This document shows, in pieces, positions 12,330-23,339 of a DNA stretch of 64,000 nt (its first letter is position 1; each line of letters opens with the position of its first letter). The translations under genes and the position numbers were made by a program. The DNA lies in NCBI GenBank assembly GCA_047967505.1, contig CM106538.1; one strand, 5' to 3'. The notes under the pieces were generated by a model, which made no database searches, was not told the origin of the DNA, and was given only the letters and a program-made list of their open reading frames with translations. This stretch comes from Dipteris shenzhenensis. Its lineage: Eukaryota > Polypodiophyta > Polypodiopsida > Gleicheniales.

Positions 12330-13315
12330 ATTATGGATAAATTTGACCAAGGTAAAAGGCATATTTAAATATGTGTGTGTGCTTGTATGTGTGGCAATAG
12401 TATAATACAATTTGGTGTGCATAGGGCCCAGGGTTGAGGTGGTAGGGCATGACCATGTGCCACCCTTCCATGTAAGAGGACCCATAAGGACGAATGAGTG
12501 CATGGGTTAAGAAGGGATTAGAGGAGGTATGGGATGATTAGTGGGCTTGGTATGTGGGGTGGTTAAAAACAAGGTGTAAAGGGAAGATTTCACAGGGGTA
12601 CATAAAAGAATAATTCATAGTTAGGAAACTAATCATGTGTGTGTGTGTAATTTACTAATCAAATTTATTGTGTGTGTGTGTGCGTGTGTGTGTGTGTGGC
12701 CCACCCCCAACCCAAAGGGTAAGACCACATGGTGCGGAGTAAGCCCACCATGTGGAACTTAATCCCCACCTACTTATAAATAAGTGAATAAAAGTGGATC
12801 TATATGATAAGTGTCAAATGAAAAAATAATACCAATAGTAAATACGTAAACCACTTCTGCAAAATAGATATAAAAGTTAGAAAAAAATAAGATGGATCAC
12901 AACATGACTAGGGATTATCCATGCTAAAGAATTATCCAATGGATGTGAATTAATTGTATGGCACTAGCCCAACCAAAGGCTAGTTGGGAAATCAAAGTGT
13001 GTGTTTAGATTAAAAAGTCCCATCAATAATTGAGCCATACAATTAATTCCATCAATTGGATAAAAAGTTAAAAAAGAGAAACATATAAGGAAAAAATGTT
13101 TGAGACATCTAAGTTGAAAAATGCAACTAGAGATTAGAGGAGGTATGGGGCGATCAATGGGCTTGGTATGTGGGGTTGGTTAAAAAGAAAGTGTAAAGGG
13201 AAGATTTCACGGGGTACATAAAAGAATAATTCATAGTTAGGAAAGTAATCATATGTGCGTGTGTGTGTGTGTTCGTGTGTAATTTACTAATCAAATTGTG
13301 TGTGTGTGTGTATAC
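12330..13315. repeat. Direct repeat pair (~170 bp) with intervening AT-rich DNA
   Basis: The stretch at 12515-12685 recurs in the same orientation at 13130-13315, sharing GATTAGAGGAGGTATGGG, GTGTAAAGGGAAGATTTCAC and CATAAAAGAATAATTCATAG; both copies end in a (TG)n run. About 450 bp of AT-rich DNA lie between them. The arrangement could be a short LTR element (TRIM-like), or the two 3' ends of related gypsy copies, since the first copy closely follows a gypsy polypurine tract. No coding sequence was seen. Confidence 0.5.
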
Positions 13316-13483
13316 AAAAGAAAGTAAGATGGAGAATTTCCCATTCTTTTGTACACTCTCTCCCTCTCCCTATCCCTCACCCTATCCCTCCCCCTCCCCT
13401 TGCCCCTCCCCCTCTCCCTCCACATTTAAGTCTCCCTTTCCTTCATGACTATCTTAGAATGTAAGAAACCTGTACACAAGAAC

Positions 13484-13535
<52 letters not shown>

Positions 13536-13999
13536 CATGACACAGAGAGAGAGAGAGAGTAGCATGACACATACATAGTGTGAAGAGAGAGAGAGAGAGA
13601 GAGAGAGAGACCTTTCTCTTCCATTATGGCGATGGCATGGAAACTTGTGGTCATGAAGGGCTCGATAATAGTGTTGGTGTGATGGACGTTCGCGTAGGAA
13701 AGCAAACAAGAAAGATGAGGACCGTTGAGGAGGAGAGAGTAATATGATGACCTTTGCCACTACTTTCGAGACATATTTATATCACATGTATGATTATTAA
13801 TGAAAATCTAATTGAGCGGCAAAGAACGAGGAACACTTATTATTTATATCGAACGACTCCTTGATTAGCATAATTAGCCATATAACTCACGAAATTGGCC
13901 TCCCAATGTCCGTTCGCGCAAGGAGCTCCATTATTCATGATATCCATTCGCCTCCTACATCATTGCCATCCATCACTCACAATATCTGTTTGCTTCCAA

Positions 14000-14058
<59 letters not shown>

Positions 14059-14432
14059 CTCTCTCTCTCTTTGTCCCCTTGTGGAATTTTTGTGCACAAA
14101 AGAAAGCAATTTGAGGGTTTGGGAGTTTTCCAAACCTCCAAACTGCATTGTTTTGAGCAAGTATGCAATGAGAGATAGAGGGAGAATGAGAGGGGTAGGG
14201 GCAGGGGGTGAGAGAGAGAGAGGCATTGGAAAAGCTGGACTCCTAGCCATAACTATTCATCCACATCATCCCCATTGCGAGCACCTGCTTGTAAAATTTT
14301 CTCGTTAATCGCAGAGCCTTGCGAGATTGTGATCACCTTGAAACTGCCTCTGTGCTCGCTTTTTAGTTAGAGGGAGGTGCAGGATGAGGGACATAGAGAG
14401 AGAGACAGAGAGACCAAAAAGGAACAAGGAGA

Positions 14433-14468
<36 letters not shown>

Positions 14469-14559
14469 ACAAATTAACTTTGGTACAATAGAAAGTGATT
14501 AGGAGGGTTTGTAAATTTCCAACCCTCCATATCGCTTTCTTTTGTTCACTCAATGGTGT

Positions 14560-14606
<47 letters not shown>

Positions 14607-14673
14607 AAACTTAACCTATGGTTTGCAGAGAGAGAGAGAGAGATGGAGAGAGCACAAATTAACTCTATGGTTT

Positions 14674-14704
<31 letters not shown>

Positions 14705-14800
14705 GCACAGATTCACATTTGTACAAAAGAAAGCGATTAGGAGGGTTGGGAAATACCCAAAACTCTATATCACTTTCTTTTGTACACTCTATGATGTGCA

Positions 14801-14844
<44 letters not shown>

Positions 14845-14921
14845 ACAAAGTAACTCTATGGTTTGCACACACACACACAGACAGATTGAATGTATATGAT
14901 GAAAGGTAAGTACGAAAGAGA

Positions 14922-14970
<49 letters not shown>

Positions 14971-15093
14971 AACAAACAGACAAAGATAGATAGATAGAGA
15001 TAGAGAGAGAGAGAGAGAGAAAGAAAGAGAGAGAGAGAGAATTGAGAGACTGACATAGAGACTTAGAGCCTGAGAGACATACAGATAGGGAGA

Positions 15094-15164
<71 letters not shown>

Positions 15165-15246
15165 ACATTTGTACAAAAGAAATCAATCAGGATAGTTGGG
15201 AAATTTTCAACCCTCCATATAGCTTTCTTTTGTACACTCTATGGTG

Positions 15247-15286
<40 letters not shown>

Positions 15287-15362
15287 TTTGTACAAAAGAA
15301 ATGAATTAGGACGGTTGGGAAATTTCCAACCCTCCATATCACTTTCTTTTGTACACTCTATG

Positions 15363-15413
<51 letters not shown>

Positions 15414-15539
15414 TGAGATAGAAAGATAGAGAGGGAGAGAGAACACACGCACATGCACACGCACACGCACGTGCACATGCACACGTGCATGCACACACAT
15501 ACACACACAGATAGACAACCAGGTAGACGGAACACGACA

Positions 15540-15573
<34 letters not shown>

Positions 15574-15589
15574 ACACACACACACATAG

Positions 15590-15656
<67 letters not shown>

Positions 15657-15740
15657 GGAATAGAGAGAGAGAGAGAGAGAGAACTGAGAGACAAACAGAG
15701 AGAGGGAGATAGAGCATAGAGAGAGGCAGAGATGGAGAGG
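13311..15740. repeat. Array of ~75-bp foldback units alternating with (GA)n/(CT)n, (CA)n tracts
   Basis: Six related imperfect palindromes lie at about 13311-13355, 14091-14160, 14481-14548, 14717-14785, 15167-15237 and 15287-15356. Each has a left arm like TTTGTACAAAAGAAAGYGAT then TAGGAGGGTTGGGAAA, and a right arm that is its reverse complement, then a trailer CTCTATGGTGTG. Copies 3-6 are the best conserved. Between them run (GA)n tracts up to about 60 bp, with (CA)n at 14676-14703, 15573-15586 and 15624-15654. All apparent reading frames here are Ser-Leu or Arg-Glu repeats from the dinucleotide runs and are not genes. A C-rich hexamer-like tract (CCCTAT/CCCTCC) occupies 13355-13425. Confidence 0.8.
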
Positions 15741-15744
15741 GCAA

Positions 15745-16770
15745 CATCACCAAGTATCTTCCCCAGTTAATTGTAGAAATTCCCTCGAATGGTCTGTTGG
15801 ATAGTCTACAAGGAGCTTTGAGTTGAAAGGCTAGATAGTATATGCTACCTTCTTAGAATGCATGCTACAAAGAGTGGCTTATGTTAGATATGCTCAATGC
15901 CCCACCATCCTGGTAACCATCAGTGGTCCAAGGTGCTCCCATATGAGGAGAAGCCATGTGTGAGCCCGGGACACTGGATGGACTTGTAGAAATGTGATTG
16001 TGTGGGTGCCCCTTATTCTTGCTGACTGAGACTATTGATGGTAGAAAGGTGATTGTGTGGAACCCCTTATTCTTGCTGGGGTCTAGGGGTTCTGGGGCAG
16101 GAGCCCTTGAGGCGACGGTATAGGAAATATTCCCTGAATATTCCATGGATGACTTATCGGTTCCATTGACTAGGTTGATTGGTCGGCTTCACCGACTAGG
16201 TTGACTGGTTGGTTCCACCGACTAAGTTGATCTGACTACCACCCTTATAGCTATAAAGAGGTGATCTCCCCAGTCCATTGCATCAGATCAGATTTTCTAG
16301 CTAGTAGCTCTTCACATAGTATCTGTCTAGATCGCCATCTAAGCTCCATTGTGGGAGCGCACGGGTGGATGGAGCCATCATCTGTACTACGTCAGTGTTG
16401 AAGGAAAATTTTATTCATTTCCAATTTGTTGTGTACTCTCTATTCTTTGTTCAGTTTCTATTCTGCTACGTCGTGTAATTTAACAGCTTAGAACTATCAT
16501 TTATAAGGACCTTTTGGGCTAGCTTTTGGTCTATCCATCTGACTAGATTTGCTCAGTTAACGTGGCCAACTTAATTTCTAGCATTATACCTTCTCGTCTT
16601 GACTCATGAAAGAGCCCATGCTTTGTATCTTCAGTGATATCACATGTTGTTCCCCACGTAGGCTAGTGGTGTTGAACCAACACCAAATAGCAGGATAGTA
16701 TTGCAACCCCATGCAAGGCCAAGGCTGGGTGAGGATGTTGCTCAAGCATTGCAGTTTGGCTTTGATTCAT
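15745..16770. other. Non-coding; possibly 3' flank and LTR of the adjacent copia copy
   Basis: No gene recognised. A short tandem repeat at about 16157-16230 repeats GACTAGGTTGATTGGT-like units three times with GGTTCCACC spacers. On the minus strand, TGTTGGTTCAACACC (near 16680) begins like an LTR tip, at the place where the 3' LTR of the copia remnant at 16775-18062 would be expected. I could not find the matching second LTR, so the LTR reading is only a possibility. Confidence 0.35.
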
Positions 16771-16774
16771 CAAA

Positions 16775-18062
16775 GTAATCTATTTCTGACAATAGTCTTT
16801 TGAGCCATATAGCCTTACATGCACTTGTAGTGAGTGCTCTATATTTTGCTTCAATGGAACACAAAGAAACAGTTGGTTGTTTGTTTGACAACCATGATAT
16901 AGCACCTTGACCAAAGAAAATGCATATCCTTATGTGGATCTCTTGGTCTCATGATCTCCAGCATAATCACTGTCATAGTATCCATGCAACCGTGGATGAC
17001 TTCCTCTGTATTCTATTCCAAACTGTCTTGTACCTCTGATGTATCTCAAGGCTCTTTTGGCTGTATTCTAGTGAGATTGTTTAGAATTTTCCATAAATTA
17101 TGCTAGTGAACTTACTGCATAACAAATATCTAGCCATGTGATAGTTAGATATATAAAAAATCCGATGAGCTGCCTATAGTACCTGTCATCATTGACTGTA
17201 GGCTTTGCTGAATCTTTTGTAAGTTTCAAACTTTGTTCCATGGGAGTGGCTGCAATCTTGCAATCTACCATATGAAACTTCTTTAGGAGACTGTCAACAT
17301 ATTTGAGCTAACTCATGAAGGTGTTGTTTGAATCTCTCCAAAATGCAATACCAAGACAATAGTGCATAAGTCCAAGATCTTTCATGTCGAACTCTGTAGA
17401 TAAGTCTTTTTATAGCTTTCTGATGAAGCTATCCTTGCTTCCGATCACAATCAGATCATCTAGTTACAAAAGTGCAATAGTATTGTCTTCCCCTTGAACT
17501 TTGTAGTAGAGAGTATGATTTGCATTGGACTTCATGTATCCTAGATCAGCAAAATACTTGTCAATTCTATTGTACCAACTTCTAGGTGCTTGCTTTGAGC
17601 CATAGAGACTTTTCTTAACATGGCAAACCTGATTCTCTTTTCTTGGTTCAACATAACCTGTTGGTTGTTGCATGTAGACTTCCTCATCTAGGTAACCATT
17701 GAGAAATGCATTCTTGACATCGAGCTGGTACACATTCCATCTGCTAAGTGTCACTAATGATATCAAGAACTATATGGAATCCATCTTTTCTATTGGAGCA
17801 TAAGCCTCATCATTATCTTGACCATATTGCTATGCAAATCCTTTTGTGACTAGTTTGGCCTTGTATCTTTGAGTACTTCCATCTAGATTATACTTCACTT
17901 TGTATACCCATTTGTTTGCTATGGCCTTCTTTCCTGGTGGAAGGTTGCATAATTCCCAAGTATTATTCTTGTACATAGCATCCGTTTCTTCATTCATAGC
18001 AGTTTGCCATTCTAGCTTGTCAACTGCATCTTCGAAGTACACTAGCTCTTCTGTAGCCAGAT
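16775..18062 (-). pseudogene. Ty1/copia pol remnant (RT-RNase H), old relative of the young element at 31761-35988
   Basis: Minus-strand frames give the copia RT (RVT_2 family): WELCNLPPGKKAIANKWVYK (about 17970-17910), VYQLDVKNAFLNGYLDEEVY (17730-17670), SLYGSKQAPRSWYNRIDKYF (17610-17550). The catalytic YVDD box is destroyed: the site near 17460 reads TAA CTA GAT GAT (stop-L-D-D). RNase H follows (SWLSNKQ-like, then IEAKYRALTTSACKAIWL) and stops abruptly after DYFDESKP near 16775. That RNase H stretch matches 35240-35405 nearly base for base, so both belong to one copia family. It is non-functional. Confidence 0.85.
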
Positions 18063-18109
18063 GGTAGTCATAAGAGCATAGTTGTTGGTTTTTGTGAGGA
18101 CACAACAGA

Positions 18110-18990
18110 AGTTGAGAGGGTGAGAGGGATCTTGAGAGACACAAGTTTTGGTGGGTGCAAAACACCCTAATCTTCTATTTCATCCATATATATATGCGTT
18201 TGAGTATTGTACATAACCGGGGTTAAGGTACAGTGGCCTTTAACCCCCACAACCTCCAACCTAAAGGCCAATGTGCCTTTATGGGAGAACAACCAATGAG
18301 CATACTATCCAATGCCCATCAATACATGACAATGCTCAAACCGCTGACTAGGTAGACTCTTTATCAGCATATCTGCAGAGTTATCATCTGTATGAACCTT
18401 GATAAGCTCTATGTGCTTGTCCTCAAGTACCTCCCTGATAAAATGGTACCTGACCTCAATGTGTTTGGTCTTTGCATGAAAGATCAGATTCCATGCTAGC
18501 TGAATAGCACTCATGGAATCACTATGCAATGTCGGTACACCTGTATGAATCCCCAGATCTCTCACTAGCTGATCAAGTAGCTGATCAAGCCATACAGCCT
18601 CCTTGCAACCCTCTATGGCTGCAACATACTTGACCTTTGTGGTAGACAAAGCAATGCACTTCTGTGCATGAGACATCCATGACACTACATAGAAGTGGAT
18701 CTCCTGCTATCCACATGCCGTGCATAGTCGAAATCTATGTACCCAAATACATGCATCTCTCCTTTGCCAAAGCAAATACACACCTCCTTGGTACCCTTCA
18801 TGTACCTCATGATGCACTTAACTACCTCCCAATGCCTCTTTCCTAGATTAGCCATATATCGGCTAACAACTGTGAAGATAGTGGGAGAGAGGGAAGGAGT
18901 CTCACTTACCGCTTTCTCACATGCACAAATGGGGGAATACACACAAAGGTGGAGGCTGAAAACAGTTTTCCTCTTCTTAGTTGTGAAAGC
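18110..18990 (-). pseudogene. Ty1/copia RNase H remnant with 3' flank
   Basis: From 18990 to 18305 the minus strand reads SRYMANLGKRHWEVVKCIMR, FGYIDFDYARHVDSRRSTSM, then after a break CIALSTTKVKYVAAIEGCKE and HAKTKHIEVRYHFIREVLED, ending at DMLIKSLPSQRFEHCHVLMG. This is the copia connection and RNase H region of a different subfamily from its neighbours. The block 18300-18110 downstream (in element sense) contains a purine-rich GGTTGGAGGTTGTGGGGG stretch, likely the polypurine tract and the start of an LTR. It appears to be inserted beside, or within, the 16775-18062 copy. Confidence 0.75.
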
Positions 18991-19107
18991 CAAAAGAACT
19001 CATGTATAAAGAAATAGAAGAACCCTATATGTGGGTCTCAAACCAAACTCAACTAACTAAGGTGGCATACTAACTGAGCCACGAACTAGTGTAGATAAGG
19101 ATAGCTG

Positions 19108-20470
19108 TCATCCAGCTATTATTCGTGAGCGGTGTACCAACCGCATCTCCAGCCTGCACACCACAAGTAGGTCTCTGAACTTGCGCAGCTTCTCTGCGCC
19201 CAATGCTTTCGTGAATATGTCAGCTACCTGATCCTCTGTGCTGACATAAACTAGATCAATAAGACCTAGTAAAACCTTCTCCCGCACATAGTGATAATGC
19301 ACCTCAATGTGCTTTGTTCTAGCATGAAAGACTGGGTTCTTTGCCAAATGTATACTGCTCATGTTGTCACAATAAATGACAACCGGCCCATCTGTAGACT
19401 GATGCATATCATAAAGTAGCTTATGCAACCAAGCTACCTCACATGCAGTCATTGCTGCACCTCTGTACTCAGCCTCTGTGCTCGACAAGGCAAATGTAGG
19501 CTGTTTCTTGCTGCTCCAAGTGACTGCAGCACTCCCAAAAGAGAACACATATCCACTGGTAGATCGTCTATCTGAAATGCTACCATCCCAATCAGCATCA
19601 GTGTATCCATGCAACTGTATCTGAACCCCAGCCTCATAAAATAGTCCATACTGCAATGTGGACTTCACATACCTGAGTATGCGTCTAGCCGCATCCAAAT
19701 GCGGTTTCCTTGGAGCCTGCATAAACTGACTTACCAACCCAACAGCATAGCTCAAATCTGGCCTGGTAATAGTCATGTAAATCAAACTTTCTACTATGTT
19801 TTTCTCACATAGAGTGAGAAATCTGCCTTGGAAATCTCAAAGCCAATAGTGACAAGATACTGTCCTATCTTGTCAGACCATGCTCTAGGTGCTTGCTTCA
19901 AGCCATACAAGGCTTTCTTCAACCTGCAAACAAACTCAGGATGAATAGCATGAACATAACCTGCTGGCTGCTCCATAAAAACCTCTTCTTGCAAATCACC
20001 ATGCAAGAAGGCATTCTTTACATCCATCTGATGTAAAGACCATCCCTTTGATGCAACCATAGCAATGGCTGCTCTTACGGTTGCCATCCTTGCAACCGAG
20101 CTGAAAGTTTCTTCATAATCAATGCCATATGTCTGTGCATACCCCTTGACAACTAATCTTGCCTTGTATCTATTCACAGAACCATTTGCATTGTGCTTGA
20201 TCTTATAAACCCATTTACAGCCAATTGCATTCTTGCCTTTAGGCAAAGGCACCAATTCCCATGTAGCATTAGCATCCAAGGCATCCATTTCTTCATCCAT
20301 GGCTTTCTCCCATTTTTCATTTCCTATGGCTTGCTCAAAAGAAGTGGGTTCTGGTTCCTGTATCACTTTGACCATATAGGCATAGTGAATGGCTGTAAAT
20401 CCATCATATTTCAGCCTATCCACAGGATGCCTAACCCTGGTAGACCTATGTAGGGGAGGGGATAGGTGTC
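19108..20470 (-). pseudogene. Ty1/copia RT-RNase H with the catalytic core deleted
   Basis: The first part (20470-19797) is open and reads the RVT_2 start: EKAMDEEMDALDANATWELV, GCKWVYKIKHNANGSVNRYK, LHQMDVKNAFLHGDLQEEVF, KKALYGLKQAPRAW, KADFSLYVRKT-stop. The next (19785-19108) is open for 225 codons: [80 protein letters not shown]. Between KADFSLYVRK and the next block the YVDD region is missing, so an internal deletion removed the polymerase active site while leaving both sides in good order. Its 5' side is fused at about 20470 to the LINE ORF1p of the next entry, so one ORF (20594-19794) is a chimera of the two. Confidence 0.85.
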
Positions 20471-22290
20471 CTATGGGGGCTTGTAAGAAGTCGTCCCTCT
20501 CGTACCACTGCCCACTTCCCCTCCTTTCGGGCCTGATCCAGCTGCTGCAGCAAAGAGCGCCTCTCCTCAACCTGTAGAGGTGTGAGGTCCTCATCCATAG
20601 AGATCGCTGCTGATCTCGAAGGATTGACCTGCGTCGTAGAGCTGAAAGTCGTGCCTGAGTGTCATGAAATCATATGATCAGAGGATGCTCTCAGTTGGGA
20701 TCTCTCCCCACCTGCCATGCCCTCTCTATCCCGTGCTCAGCCACACCCAGGATAGTGGTCACGAACGCAATCACATCTACCATCGGTGTAGCCTCAGTGC
20801 GTGGGATCCCGCGTACTCTGATGTTGAGAGCCTTACTGGGTCTCTGCTGCTGCTCCATGAGGGTAGCCGAAATGGTGACCCTTGCGGGTTCCCGATTGGC
20901 CACGTCAACCCATCTGGAAGTCTTCTCAATAGTAGATTGCATGCTCGCAATCTGTGCCTCGACCACTGGGGTACTCCCTGGGGCAGTGTGTATGGCTGTG
21001 ACCTCTTGTCAGAGTTGCATAATATCCTGTCTGAGTCCCCGAATAAGACCCGCCTGCTGACCCTAGCCTGCACCTGTATGTACGGCTCTACTCCTGGTTG
21101 AAGCGGACCTGCTCCCGTGCGAAGCGAGCCAGCTCCATCTCATGCTCACGAAAACTATGTATCTTCGTGAGTAGGGTCTCACAGTAGTGTGTCAGTCCAC
21201 CCGTGTCCATGCTGAAACTATGGTGACTGTGGCATGAAAGAGTGGGACTGAGTCCGAAAACTGAACGGTGGCTGAGTGAGGAATGGAGATGACAGTGGAA
21301 TGGATGAGGCAGCCCCAACAGGGTGTGGGAGGGTGGGCTGACAGAGGGAGAGGGGAGAGTGAAGCGTAATGCGGCACAGTGTATGACACCTCCGAAGTAG
21401 GGGTCATAAGTTGTGCGAGAGCTGTAACAGGAGAAGAGGGAAAGGGAACAACAACCGGTGCCATGGGCATGAGTATGTCACTGATCGTAGATGTAGATGG
21501 AACTGAGACTGGAACTAGAGCTGGGCCTGAAGCGAGGACTGAAGTCGAAGTAGAGATAGAGATAGAGGGAGCTGAGGTTGGAGCTAAAAACGAAACTGGC
21601 ACTATAGCGGGAGTTGAGGTTGAGGTTGAGGTAGAGATAGAGGCTGAAGAAGCTGAGGCGGGTCCTACCTTTGCCTTGCTATTTACCCCGAGTCCACTTC
21701 AGTTGTAACGTGTGTTCACATCCTCCAAATTCAGTTGTGTCGTTTGCTTTTTTTTATTGTTGTTATTTTCGTCTTTCTTGGCTTTGTCCCCCAATCTCTT
21801 GGGGTGCGTAATGTGGCACAGTGTATGACACCTCCGAAGTAGGGGTCATAAGCTGTGCGAGAGCTGTAACAGGAGAAGAGGCAAAGGGAACAACAACCGG
21901 CGCCATAGGCATGAGTATGTCACTGATCGTAGATGTAGATGGAGCTCAGACTGGAACTAGAGTTGGGCCTGAAGCGGGGACTGAAGTCGAAGTAGAGATA
22001 GAGATAGAGGGAGCTGAGGTTGGAGCTGAAAATGAAATTGACACTATAGCGGGAGTTGAGGTTGAAGTTGAGGTTGAGGTAGAGATAGAGGCTGAAGAAG
22101 CTGAGGCGGGTCCTACCTTTGCCTTGTTGTTTACCTCGAGTCCACTTCGGTTGTAACGTGTGTTCACATCCTCCAAATTCAGTTGTGTCGTTTGCTTTTT
22201 TTTGTTGTTGTCATTTTCGTCTTTCTTGGCTTTGTCCCCCATTCTCTTGGGGTGCGGGTGTAGATCTTAGTGTTAATGTTCAACAGGAAG
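20470..22290 (-). pseudogene. LINE ORF1p of the L1 (Transposase_22-like) type
   Basis: On the minus strand the order is: a Ser/Thr/Pro-rich head (22242-21190), a helical segment (SFREHEMELARFAREQVRFN, near 21160-21100), a coiled-coil-like stretch (MVEAQIASMQSTIEKTSRWV, 20966 on), an RRM-like core (RVRGIPRTEATPMVDVIAFV ending IERAWQVGR, 20820-20700), and the typical C-terminal domain MDEDLTPLQVEERRSLLQQL then DQARKEGKWAVVREGRLL (about 20600-20490). This matches the trimer-forming RNA chaperone of L1 elements. A TGA in the head and other stops break it, and it is cut at about 20470 by copia sequence, so ORF2 is missing. The head contains an in-frame-sized tandem duplication (separate entry). 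Confidence 0.75.
21362..22246. repeat. Tandem duplication, 2 x ~441 bp, in the LINE ORF1 head
   Basis: 21362-21804 and 21805-22246 are near-identical in tandem (both start GCGTAATG.GGCACAGTGTA and end GGCTTTGTCCCCCA.TCTCTT). The period is about 441 bp, i.e. 147 codons. A difference at the second copy (CTCAGACT for CTGAGACT at about 21949) creates a TGA on the coding strand. Confidence 0.85.
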
Positions 22291-23090
22291 CGGGAGCACC
22301 GGTTCCTCCCCCATAATGGGAGGCACGTCCAGTGCGAGGTGGTGGAGAGGTAGTGCGGAAGCCTGAAGTGGAGAGGCAGCCAAGAGGGGGAGAAGGAGGA
22401 GAGGCTTAATTTTTAATTTTTAAAAGGTGGTTGTGGTTCCCTTTTTTTTTTAAACCCCCAAAAAAAAAAAGGTGGCGAGGGGAGCAGAGAAGGGGGGGGG
22501 GGGGGAGGGCAGTGGATGAGCGGAAAAGGAGGGAGGGAGGTGGCTGAGTGAGGGGGTAGCGGGGAGCAAGGGGTGGCTGAGGGGAGCGAGGGGCTGAGCG
22601 GGGGTAGTGGGGAGCGAGGGGTGGTTGAGGGGAGTGAGGGGTGGTTGAGGGGAGCGAGGAGCGAGGGGCTGAGCGGGAGCAAGGAGCGAGAAGGGGGGGT
22701 GCGGGTAGCGAGAAGGGGGGCTGAGCGGGAGCGAGGAGCGAGAAGGGGGGGTGCAAGTAGCGAGAAGGGGGGCTGAGCGGGAGCGAGGGGCGGGGGGCTG
22801 AGTGGGCTGAGGGGAGCGAGGGGTGGCTGAGGGGAGCGGGGGGCTGAGCAGGCTGAGCGGGATCCGGGAGCGAGGAGCGAGAAGGAGGTGCGGGTAGCTG
22901 CAGCAGCACACAGGGAGGAGCTGGAGCGGGAGGAGCAGCGCCAACGGAGGGGCAGAGCAGGGTGGGTAGGTAGGCTGAGCGAAGGGAGGCTGAGCGGAGG
23001 AGCGGGAGGTAGAGGCGGGGGGGGAGAGGCGAAGGAGCGGGAGGTAGAGGCGGGGGGGAGAGGCGGGGGGGGAGAGGGAGAGGCCATCAA
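22290..23090 (-). repeat. Polypyrimidine leader (plus strand G/A-rich) upstream of LINE ORF1p
   Basis: About 800 bp of strongly strand-asymmetric DNA, with the plus strand built of GGGGAGCGAGGGG and GCTGAGCGGGA-like words repeated irregularly, plus homopolymers near 22441-22500. All six frames give Pro/Ser/Ala or Gly/Arg/Glu low-complexity peptides with no domain. Its place just 5' of ORF1p, and a comparable C-rich tract at 27860-28540 before another ORF1, suggest a LINE 5' UTR. Confidence 0.55.
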
Positions 23091-23339
23091 TGGCTCAAAG
23101 AGTGGCCACCATATCCTACCACCTACAAAATGTTGTGAATTTCAATTGATTGGTTCCACTAGCATTAGCTGAATCACCTTCTACTGGGAGATGCACTCAA
23201 GCTACCTTATGCCACATGGGTCAACATCAGATTACATGCAGTGGAGTGCCAGGAATGTATATCAGTTTAATGATGAGTACATGTGTGCTGAACAGTTATT
23301 TTTGAATTGGTATGGAAAGAATACAACTTTACTTGCTAA

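Noticed and set aside
13440-15760. Many open frames of 60-150 codons
   Set aside because: They are Ser-Leu, Arg-Glu or Thr-His repeats from (CT)n, (GA)n and (CA)n tracts and have no domain.
22400-23100. Pro/Ser/Ala-rich open frames up to 225 codons
   Set aside because: Low-complexity translation of a G/A-rich tract in all frames; no codon bias or conserved motif, and its place fits a LINE leader.
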